Positions 7,068-12,713 of a DNA stretch of 20,709 bases are shown here, one piece after another. The position numbers and the translations under genes are program-made. The first letter of the stretch is position 1; every line of letters begins with the position of its first letter. The notes under the pieces are model-generated. The model saw only the letters and a list, made by a program, of their open reading frames with translations, did no database searches and was not told where the DNA came from. The stretch is from a virus: positions 1 to 20,709 of IMG/VR virus record IMGVR_UViG_3300036846_000151; one strand, 5' to 3'.

Positions 7068-7648
7068 TCTGGATCCCAAAGATCGGCGTCGGCTACCTGG
7101 ATGTCCCTGCCGGCATCGACGCATACGACAAAGCCTACTTCGACAAGTATGCCCGCTATGCCGCGACCGACCTTGGCAGGAAGCTCACCAAGGCGCGCAT
7201 CGAACTCGTCGCGCGGCACTGGAAGGGACCGCTGCTGGACATCGGCATCGGCTGCGGCCAGTTCGTCCAGAGCCGGCCCGACACCCTCGGCTACGACGTG
7301 AATCCGGCCGGCATCGACTGGCTGACCGAGCGCGGCCTCTGGTCGAACCCATGGATGGAGACCGTCCAGGCCGCCTCCCTCTGGGACGTGCTCGAGCACA
7401 TCCCCGACTTCGACCAACTGCTCGACCAGATCGAGAAGATGGTATTCTGCTGTCTTCCGGTCTTTGCTGGACCGGAGCAAGTTCTCGCCTCGAAGCACTA
7501 CCGACCTGACGAACACTGCTGGTATTTCACCATGCGCGGCTTCATCAACACGATGCGCGACCTTGGCTGGATGATGGTCGAAACCTCGATGATGGAGACC
7601 ATGCTCGGCCGCGATGGAATCGCTTCCTTCGCGTTCCAGAGGCCCTGA
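6998..7648 (+). CDS. Class I SAM-dependent methyltransferase
   Basis: This protein is predicted to transfer a methyl group from S-adenosylmethionine. The 216-residue reading shows motif I LLDIGIGCGQF (79-89) with a downstream acidic GYD (98-100), a motif-IV-like LWDVLEHIPDFDQLL (128-142), and a C-terminal DEHCWYFTMRGFINTMRDLGW typical of small-molecule and sugar methyltransferases rather than DNA methylases. No N6A (DPPY-type) or C5 (PC) DNA-methylase motif is visible. GTG 6998 is my preferred start because upstream codons to the alternative ATG 6944 are a shadow of the glycosyltransferase tail; GTG still overlaps that gene by 70 bases. The stop overlaps the next start (TGATG). Pairing with the glycosyltransferase suggests methylation of a transferred sugar. 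That is an inference. Confidence 0.8.
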   Translation: MAALAQPVAARPELFEVAARDRLIWIPKIGVGYLDVPAGIDAYDKAYFDKYARYAATDLGRKLTKARIELVARHWKGPLLDIGIGCGQFVQSRPDTLGYDVNPAGIDWLTERGLWSNPWMETVQAASLWDVLEHIPDFDQLLDQIEKMVFCCLPVFAGPEQVLASKHYRPDEHCWYFTMRGFINTMRDLGWMMVETSMMETMLGRDGIASFAFQRP

Positions 7649-8349
7649 TGCACTCGTTCCTGACCGTTGTGACGCCTCCGACCAACCGCGACCTCACCAC
7701 GCTGGCGACGGTCAAGGACGAGCTTGGCATCGTGAAGTCCAACACCGACCGGAAGCTCCGGCGTTGGATCACCGAATGCTCGGATCAGATCGTCACCTAC
7801 ATCGACCGGCAGTTGGCGCGGCAGACCGCCACCGAGACCTTCCGCCAGTGGCCGACCACGACCTCAATCTGGTCCATGATCAACATGCCATCGCCGGTCG
7901 ATCCCGGCTGGGCGGGCGGCTGGTGGCACTCGAACCCGATTCGCCTCTCGATTCGCCCGGTTGAGTCGATCGAGTCCGTGACCGAGGACGGAGTCGTTCT
8001 CGATCCGTCCCTCTATGCCTTCGACAGCGACTCGGGCTTGGTCTGGAAGCTGTCGGATGACGGGTCGGGCTACCATGTGCCGTTCTGCGGCGGCCACATC
8101 GCGGTCACCTACATCGGGGGTTACAAGCTGCCCTCCGACCCGGCGCTCCCGTCGAACATCTCGCGGTCCTGCCTGCTGCTGATGCGGCATCGCTGGTGGG
8201 GCGACGACAAGGACCCGATGATCCGCCAGGAGAACGTGCCGGGCATCCTTGAGACGATCTATGTCACCACGGCGCCAGGGGACGATGCCTCCATGCCACC
8301 GGAAGCCTGCGGCCTCCTGGAAGCCTACCGGCACATCGAGGTTCCCTGA
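7648..8349 (+). CDS. Head-tail connector, gp6-like adaptor
   Basis: This protein should form the adaptor ring beneath the portal, the first layer of the neck. The 233-residue product begins with the family pattern LTTLATVKDELGIVKSNTDRKLRRWITECSDQIVTYIDRQL (about 16-56), two helices as in the HK97 gp6/SPP1 gp15-type connectors. A beta-rich middle with IRPVESIESV and VTYIGGYKLPSDPALPSNIS follows, then a helical C-terminus. Length is slightly above the usual 180-220. The ATG overlaps the methyltransferase stop (TGATG), and AGAGG (7638-7642) lies five bases upstream. Position immediately before the other neck genes agrees with the call. Confidence 0.75.
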   Translation: MHSFLTVVTPPTNRDLTTLATVKDELGIVKSNTDRKLRRWITECSDQIVTYIDRQLARQTATETFRQWPTTTSIWSMINMPSPVDPGWAGGWWHSNPIRLSIRPVESIESVTEDGVVLDPSLYAFDSDSGLVWKLSDDGSGYHVPFCGGHIAVTYIGGYKLPSDPALPSNISRSCLLLMRHRWWGDDKDPMIRQENVPGILETIYVTTAPGDDASMPPEACGLLEAYRHIEVP

Positions 8350-8352
8350 GCC

Positions 8353-8805
8353 ATGTCCACTGACCAGCGTGCCATCCTCGCGCTGCAACCTCCGGCATCC
8401 GACGCGCAGGACTGGGCCATCACAGTGCCCGGGACCTATCTCGGCGACTGGTTCGAGGACTTCGACGGCATGGTGGCGCTCTCCATGCAGATCAGATTCC
8501 TCTACGGCTCGGCTGGCACGAGCCTGCGCGCCTGCATCCAAAGCAGCATGGACCAGGGCACGACCGCCTATGACGTTTTAATCGCGGACTTCGCCACGGC
8601 GACCGACACGGTGCTGGCCTCGGTGGCGGCGTCAGGGCAGTTGTTCGACAAGACCGAGATCAGCGATGGCGGCGCGCTGCTCGGCGGCGGACAGGCGCCG
8701 GCCGGTCTGCGGTCTACCGTGCTCGGCGATCGTCTGCGCCTCAAGCTCATCGTCACCGGCACCTATGCCAACACGACCGTCTCGGCGCGGGTCATGGCAG
8801 GATGA
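8353..8805 (+). CDS. Hypothetical virion-type protein
   Basis: I do not recognise this 150-residue protein with confidence. It reads as largely beta structure, with a SLRACIQSSMDQGTTAYDVLIADFATATDTVLASVAAS stretch (about 57-94) and a C-terminal LGDRLRLKLIVTGTYANTTVSARVMAG strand pair. Similar patterns occur in small beta-sandwich proteins encoded among phage head genes, so a decoration or neck role is possible. There is no signal peptide or membrane segment. ATG 8353 starts three bases after the connector stop with no strong ribosome binding site, suggesting translational coupling. Its stop overlaps the next start (ATGA). Confidence 0.7.
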   Translation: MSTDQRAILALQPPASDAQDWAITVPGTYLGDWFEDFDGMVALSMQIRFLYGSAGTSLRACIQSSMDQGTTAYDVLIADFATATDTVLASVAASGQLFDKTEISDGGALLGGGQAPAGLRSTVLGDRLRLKLIVTGTYANTTVSARVMAG

Positions 8806-9140
8806 ACGCGAACGGGGTGCGCCGCGCGCTTCGTCGAGTCGGCGTGGACATCATCATCCAACGCACGGTCGGCACGCAGCGGACGCCACGCCGTATCACC
8901 TGCCGGGCACTGATCCACATCGGCGGTGCGACCGTTCTGGTCGGCGGTGTGCAGCAGACGGCCGACCTCATCACCATCACCACCGACGAGATGGACAAGG
9001 AGGACTGGCGCGGCTCCATCGTGCACGGCGATGTGGTGATCTATCCCGATGGGCGCGTGGTCACCGTCCAAGGCAGGGCTGGCGAGCGACGGCTCGGGCC
9101 CGACCGAGTGCTGAACTTCTTCACGCAGGGATCCACGTAG
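8802..9140 (+). CDS. Head closure / stopper-like head-tail joining protein
   Basis: The 112-residue product has the layout of small stopper proteins that close the DNA-filled head and provide the tail-docking face. It has a basic N-terminal helix (NGVRRALRRVGVDIIIQRT), then a compact beta barrel ending in GDVVIYPDGRVVTVQGR...GPDRVLNFFTQG. No enzyme motif is present. The ATG overlaps the preceding stop (ATGA). The assignment rests on size, the GD-VV-DGR-V-V barrel pattern and position between the connector and the terminator-like gene. Sequence similarity in this family is always weak. Confidence 0.6.
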   Translation: MNANGVRRALRRVGVDIIIQRTVGTQRTPRRITCRALIHIGGATVLVGGVQQTADLITITTDEMDKEDWRGSIVHGDVVIYPDGRVVTVQGRAGERRLGPDRVLNFFTQGST

Positions 9141-9141
9141 C

Positions 9142-9642
9142 ATGTCGCCGGAGATTTGGGACGATGCGCGCGCCAGGATCACCGCCGCCTGCTCGGCTCT
9201 GGTGCCGCCGCTCCCGGTCCAATGGCCCAACGAGGACAAGATCGACACGACCGGAGGCGGCAACGGGAACAACGGCAGCCTCGGTCAGCCGATCATGTGG
9301 CTGGACATCGAGGCGGCCGGCGCCGGGTCCGACATCATCGAGATCACCGGCCGCATCTGGAAGGAAGATGGGACAATCTTCCTTCATCTGATGATCCCGC
9401 TGAACACCGGAATCCGCGATGGACTGATCATCCGCAAGACGCTCTCCGAGGCGTTCCGCTTCGTGACGGACCAGCCACCGGGGCTGTTCTATCGCTCCCA
9501 GGACTTCGATCCGCTCGGACCGGACACCGGCGACGGCTCGTTCATGCGGCTGTCGCTCCTGGTGCGCTACGACTATCAGGACACGACCGGCTATGGATCG
9601 CCGACCGGCTATGGACTGATAGCGGATCAAACGACAGCATGA
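9142..9642 (+). CDS. Tail terminator-like / tail completion protein
   Basis: This protein is expected to cap the head-proximal end of the finished tail tube and join it to the neck. The 166-residue sequence has an N-terminal helix (EIWDDARARITAACSALV). A beta section, IMWLDIEAAGAGSDIIEITGRIWKEDGTIFLHLMIPLNTG (about 52-90), matches my memory of small phage tail-terminator-like proteins of the DUF4128 type. A helix, DGLIIRKTLSEAFR, and further strands follow. It precedes the tail tube gene by one small gene, as terminators usually do. The start lies one base after the previous stop. Function is by family resemblance and order only. Confidence 0.6.
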   Translation: MSPEIWDDARARITAACSALVPPLPVQWPNEDKIDTTGGGNGNNGSLGQPIMWLDIEAAGAGSDIIEITGRIWKEDGTIFLHLMIPLNTGIRDGLIIRKTLSEAFRFVTDQPPGLFYRSQDFDPLGPDTGDGSFMRLSLLVRYDYQDTTGYGSPTGYGLIADQTTA

Positions 9643-9678
9643 GCGGACAGAAAGGGTAAAAACGATGAGCGGCCAGAA
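9639..9678 (+). repeat. Duplicated start region (ATGAGCGG[A/C]CAGAA)
   Basis: ATGAGCGGACAGAA (9639-9652) is repeated at 9665-9678 with one mismatch, 26 bases apart. The first copy overlaps the terminator-like stop and opens a six-codon frame (MSGQKG, stop 9657-9659). The second is the start of the proline-rich gene (MSGQN). It looks like a small tandem duplication of a translation start. Confidence 0.6.
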
Positions 9679-9937
9679 TCCCGACCCAGCGGGCGCCACA
9701 GGCGGCACAGGAGCCACGGGCGGCACAGGTGCGGCGCAGGAGCCGCAGCCCGCCACGGGTCAACCTGCTGAGCCAGCGCCCGGCACCGGCGCGCCTGAGC
9801 CACCGCCACCGCCACCACCGCCACCTCCGCAGCCTCAACAGGACGACGCTGAGACAGAACGGCAGCGGATCAGGCAGCCGCATGAGGAAGATGCCGACAT
9901 CGGCAAGAAGGACGACGAGCCGGCCAAGGAGGCGTGA
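9665..9937 (+). CDS. Small collagen-like / poly-proline protein
   Basis: No known function is recognised. The 90 residues are low-complexity and probably disordered. A Gly-x-y segment (GAT GGT GAT GGT GAA, about residues 10-24) is encoded by two 18-base repeats (9692-9709, 9710-9727). Then comes a proline/alanine-rich stretch with ten consecutive prolines (9800-9829). The tail is highly charged (ETERQRIRQPHEEDADIGKKDDEPAKEA). Third-position G/C use and position between terminator-like and tail tube genes support a real gene. The ten-proline run should stall ribosomes unless elongation factor P acts. Start ATG 9665 follows an AAAGGG-type purine stretch (9651-9656). Confidence 0.65.
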   Translation: MSGQNPDPAGATGGTGATGGTGAAQEPQPATGQPAEPAPGTGAPEPPPPPPPPPPQPQQDDAETERQRIRQPHEEDADIGKKDDEPAKEA

Positions 9938-9962
9938 GGCTCATCCTTCTCGAACGCCAGCC

Positions 9963-9970
9963 AGGAGGGG
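9963..9970 (+). promoter_or_regulatory. Strong ribosome binding site of the tail tube gene (AGGAGGGG)
   Basis: AGGAGGGG lies six bases before ATG 9977, the best Shine-Dalgarno match in the tail block. This fits the need for many tube subunits per virion. Confidence 0.7.
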
Positions 9971-9976
9971 AAAACC

Positions 9977-11170
9977 ATGGCAGCGACAACTGGCTATCAG
10001 GCTGGCGTCGAGACCAATTCGACCCAGATCAGCTACGCCGTCGAGACCGTCTGGGGTGATCCGCCAGCCAGCGCGCCACTCCAGGCGATCCGATACACGT
10101 CCGAGACGCTGTCCCTGAACAAGACTCGCTCGCGGCCGTCCGAGATCACCGGGCTGCGGGAGGCGTCGCAGGGCGTCACCACGCAGCAGCAGGCGACCGG
10201 GACGATCTCATACGCGCTCTCGTTCGGCACCTTCGATGACCTGATCGCGTGCTGCTTTCAGAACGACTGGTCGGCGCCGGTCGCGGTCGCTGGCATCGGC
10301 GGCGACATCACCATCACGGCGGGCACCAACGTCCTGTCATCCACGCTTTCGACGAAGTTCCAGTCGGTCGTGCAGGGCCAGTGGATCAGCCTGTCGGGCT
10401 TCACCAACGCCGGCAACAACGGTCTGTGGTTCGTCGAGACCAAGACCGACGACAGCCACCTTGTCCTCTCGGGCGCAGGGACCATCGTCACCGAGACGCC
10501 GACCGGCACCGCCGCGAACGTCAGCGGTGGGCAGTTGAAGAACGGCGCCACCTTCCGCTCGCTGTTCATCCAGCAGAAGTTCTCGCCAGCGCTCTTTCTG
10601 ACCTATCCCGGCGCCTACGTGACGCGGTGGACCCTGACCGGAGGCATCGGCAACTTCCCGACTGGCGGGTTCGACATCGTTGCCAAGGGCGAGGTCCAGG
10701 CGATCACTGACAGTTCGACCGGGGCGGTGGTCGGCGCACCGACCGGGCGCGTGTTCGATCCGGTCGCCGGCTGGATCACCGCCACATGGGACGAGGACCC
10801 GATCGGCGTTGCCATCGACCAGTTCTCGCTGACCGTCGAGAACACCGGCGCGGCGGCAGAGATGGCCATGGGCAGCGCCGACGCGGCAGGCATCCTGACC
10901 GGCACATTCACCGTGACCGGCAGCTTCCGGACCTACTTCAAGGACTTCGAGCAATACTCGCTGTTCGCCGCCGAGACCGAGGGACGCCTCGCATTCCAGA
11001 TCAAGGACGCGGCCGGCAGCGCCTACGTGCTCACGATCCTCAGCGCGATCCTGCTGGTGCAGATCGACGTCGGCGGTCCTGGGCAGGCGGTCTATGCGAC
11101 CTGCAACGTCGAGGGCGGGCCGGCCCTCGGCGGCGGGACCATGACAATCGACCGCATGCCGGCTTCCTGA
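9977..11170 (+). CDS. Major tail tube protein
   Basis: This subunit polymerises into the hollow tail tube around the tape measure. The 397-residue product opens with YAVETVWGDPPASAPLQAIRYTSETLSLNKTRSRPSEITG (about 20-59), as in the Phage_tube_2 family. It continues with GTISYALSFGTFDDLIACCF, then a C-terminal barrel including FDIVAKGE, DQFSLTVENT and TGTFTVTGSFRTYF. Residues ~108-184 (DITITAGTN ... TGTAANVSGG) look like a separate small beta domain inserted in the tube fold. This accounts for the length above the usual ~300. ATG 9977 follows a very strong ribosome binding site. A stable hairpin lies downstream of its stop. Confidence 0.85.
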   Translation: MAATTGYQAGVETNSTQISYAVETVWGDPPASAPLQAIRYTSETLSLNKTRSRPSEITGLREASQGVTTQQQATGTISYALSFGTFDDLIACCFQNDWSAPVAVAGIGGDITITAGTNVLSSTLSTKFQSVVQGQWISLSGFTNAGNNGLWFVETKTDDSHLVLSGAGTIVTETPTGTAANVSGGQLKNGATFRSLFIQQKFSPALFLTYPGAYVTRWTLTGGIGNFPTGGFDIVAKGEVQAITDSSTGAVVGAPTGRVFDPVAGWITATWDEDPIGVAIDQFSLTVENTGAAAEMAMGSADAAGILTGTFTVTGSFRTYFKDFEQYSLFAAETEGRLAFQIKDAAGSAYVLTILSAILLVQIDVGGPGQAVYATCNVEGGPALGGGTMTIDRMPAS

Positions 11171-11295
11171 TAGCGTTTCGACCGGCACTGGCGAGCCTTT
11201 CCCAGAAGTTAGGTCACTCCCAGAGCTGCGGGATGTTCGGGGCGCGTCAGGCGCCTCGGGCATCTCGGCTTCTCCGCCCTGACAGGAGACGACCA
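11171..11295 (+). other. Spacer between tail tube and chaperone genes
   Basis: This 125-base stretch has no supported gene. It carries the long stem-loop at 11229-11267 and a ribosome binding site, AGGAGA (11284-11289), six bases before the GTG start at 11296. Confidence 0.6.
11229..11267 (+). promoter_or_regulatory. Long stem-loop after the tail tube gene
   Basis: Bases 11229-11245 can pair along their whole length with 11251-11267, a 17-bp stem with four G-U wobbles and a five-base loop (GTCAG). No T-run follows, so it does not look like a classical intrinsic terminator. It could act as an mRNA 3' stabiliser, a partial attenuator or a processing site between an abundant tube mRNA and the low-copy chaperone mRNA. 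Confidence 0.6.
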
Positions 11296-11760
11296 GTGGT
11301 ATCCATCGATGCCTTCCGATCCGACAGCCGCGCCATCAACGAGGGCGACTGGGTGCGCGTGGACGAGGCCCGCTATGGCGACCTCGAAATCCTGACGCGC
11401 GGTTTCACCGACGACTTCGTGGATGCGCAGAACCAGCGCACCGAGAAGCTCGCCGAGGCGCACATGGGCGACCGCACGCGCATCGCCAATTCCGAGATGC
11501 GCAAGCTCAATGCCTCGCTGCTTGAGGACTACCTGATCCTCGACGTGCGCAACCTGACCGACGACAAGGGCGAGCCGGTCTCGGTCGGGCTATTCCACGC
11601 AATGCTCTATCAGCCGGAATACTCCCGACTCCAGCGGGCGGCGTGGGTCGCGGCAGCGCGCATCTCCACTCGCTCGGTTCAGCAGTTGGACGAAGCAAGG
11701 GGAAACTCGCTACTGCCCTCCGGGTCTACCTCGAATGGGGCAACCTCCGCGCTAAACTGA
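11296..11760 (+). CDS. Tail assembly chaperone, short form (gpG-like)
   Basis: This protein is predicted to bind the tape measure during tail assembly and to be absent from finished virions. The 154-residue protein starts at GTG 11296, preceded by AGGAGA at ideal spacing. It is mainly helical and acidic: AFRSDSRAINEGDWVRVDE, an EILTRGFTDDFVDAQNQRTEKLAEAHMGDRTRIANSEMRKLN block, then LLEDYLILDVRNL. These features fit the first of the two chaperone frames. The identification rests on position (after the tube, before the tape measure) and on a GGGAAAC slippery site at 11700-11706 that leads into the overlapping second frame. The last ~17 codons after the slip site look like poor coding sequence, as expected if the extended form matters too. 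Confidence 0.8.
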   Translation: MVSIDAFRSDSRAINEGDWVRVDEARYGDLEILTRGFTDDFVDAQNQRTEKLAEAHMGDRTRIANSEMRKLNASLLEDYLILDVRNLTDDKGEPVSVGLFHAMLYQPEYSRLQRAAWVAAARISTRSVQQLDEARGNSLLPSGSTSNGATSALN

Positions 11761-12059
11761 TCGGGTTCCTCCCGGCCGACCAGCTTCCCCCAGCGCCTTC
11801 GGTTAAGCCCGTCTATCAGTGGATATGGCGGGCGTGGCATCGCCTGCACGATGACCGTCCCTACTATGGCGGCGGCTTCGGCCCGGCCGTCCCCGGCAAG
11901 ATACCCTGGTCTGTCGTGCGGCTTTGGGCGCAGCATCACAACATGACCAAGGCCGAGTTCTACCTGCTCGACTTCTGCTTTCAGGGGATGGAGGAGGTCT
12001 ACATGACGTGGTGGCTGGCGAAGCAGCCGCCATCGCCTCCGGCGACCGGCACCCGCTGA
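11296..12059 (+). CDS. Tail assembly chaperone, frameshifted long form (gpGT-like)
   Basis: This is a predicted fusion made by -1 ribosomal frameshifting: codons 11296-11706, then codons from 11706 to the stop at 12057-12059, about 254 residues. The slip heptamer is G GGA AAC. The -1 frame continues as LATALRVYLEWGNLRAKLIGFLPADQ, with a tryptophan-rich second domain (PVYQWIWRAWHRLHDD, WSVVRLWAQHHNMTKAEFYLLDFCFQGMEEVYMTWW). The second frame has no good start of its own: an upstream GTG at 11643 lacks a ribosome binding site and lies deep in the first frame. In lambda-like tails the T extension recruits tube subunits to the chaperoned tape measure. The next gene overlaps its stop (TGATG). Confidence 0.75.
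11700..11706 (+). promoter_or_regulatory. -1 frameshift slippery site GGGAAAC
   Basis: The heptamer is in the required phase, with zero-frame codons AGG GGA AAC. It has the X XXY YYZ form and differs only in the last base from the lambda G-T site as I recall it (GGGAAAG). A possible stimulatory stem, TGCCCT (11714-11719) with GGGGCA (11737-11742), starts seven bases downstream. Confidence 0.8.
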
Positions 12060-12709
12060 TGGCGGTGCAACCCATCGACAAGATCGGTCAGGTGTTCCGC
12101 CGCACCATCACCGATATGGTCGATGCGCACAGCACCCCGGCAGCGATCGGACAGCGCGTGGCGACCTACGCCACCGACGAGGTCCGCAAGATGATCGCTG
12201 GCGGCTCGGCGTCGCCGAAATACCGCACCTTCGTCGATGGCAGCGAGGACGCCTCTCTGGCGGCTGTCAGGCTGAACGGCGGCACCATCCTCTACCTGTT
12301 CTCGCGCATTTCGGAGGCAGTGGTGTCGGGCCTCGCCTATGCGCGCTCGATCTCGCCGGTCGGCCCGACCGGGAACTACCGCGACTCGTGGATCGTCGTC
12401 GTGAACGGGAATGTCTGGACCCAGCGCCCCGAGGATATCCCCTCGGGGTCGGAGGTCACGCTCACAAACTTCGCGCCCTACGCGCGCACCATCGAGGAAA
12501 AGGGCAGGCACGGCCGAGGCGGTCGGCTCAAGTCCTACCCGGTGCCGGCGCGGGTCATTTCCGAACAGACACGGCGCTACGTGGCGCGGCTCTATCCCTA
12601 CCTCTTGGTGAAACGCGCTTTCGTCCTGATCCCAGGCGGCTACATTCTCAAGACCGGCCCGAACGCCGGCCAACCGATGACCTACCCGGCAGTCGTCATT
12701 TCGGAGTAG
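12059..12709 (+). CDS. Putative neck/tail completion protein (HK97 gp10-like)
   Basis: This 216-residue protein is not identified with certainty. A central GPTGNYRDSWIVVVNG followed by VTLTNFAPYARTIEEKGRHGRG (roughly residues 100-160) resembles the layout of HK97 gp10-type proteins (G-x-G-x-x-R-S ... PYA-x-x-x-E). A C-terminal RRYVARLYPYLLVKRAFVLIPGGYILKT...YPAVVIS follows. ATG 12059 overlaps the chaperone stop (TGATG), which fixes the start and implies coupling; the open frame upstream to 11924 is a shadow. In HK97-type clusters a gp10-like gene normally lies before the terminator gene, so its place here, between chaperones and tape measure, is unusual. A tail-specific role is the alternative. 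Confidence 0.6.
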   Translation: MAVQPIDKIGQVFRRTITDMVDAHSTPAAIGQRVATYATDEVRKMIAGGSASPKYRTFVDGSEDASLAAVRLNGGTILYLFSRISEAVVSGLAYARSISPVGPTGNYRDSWIVVVNGNVWTQRPEDIPSGSEVTLTNFAPYARTIEEKGRHGRGGRLKSYPVPARVISEQTRRYVARLYPYLLVKRAFVLIPGGYILKTGPNAGQPMTYPAVVISE

Positions 12710-12713
12710 CCCC

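Noticed and set aside
6998-7648. DNA methyltransferase of a restriction system
   Set aside because: It has the SAM-binding motif but no DPPY-type or C5-cytosine catalytic motif and no target-recognition domain or nuclease partner; a small-molecule or sugar methyltransferase fits better.
10786-11295. Extension of the chaperone frame upstream of GTG 11296
   Set aside because: It overlaps the tail tube gene out of frame, while GTG 11296 has an ideal ribosome binding site.
11924-12058. Extension of the 12059 gene upstream to an ATG at 11924
   Set aside because: This is a shadow of the chaperone second frame; the TGATG overlap gives the natural start.
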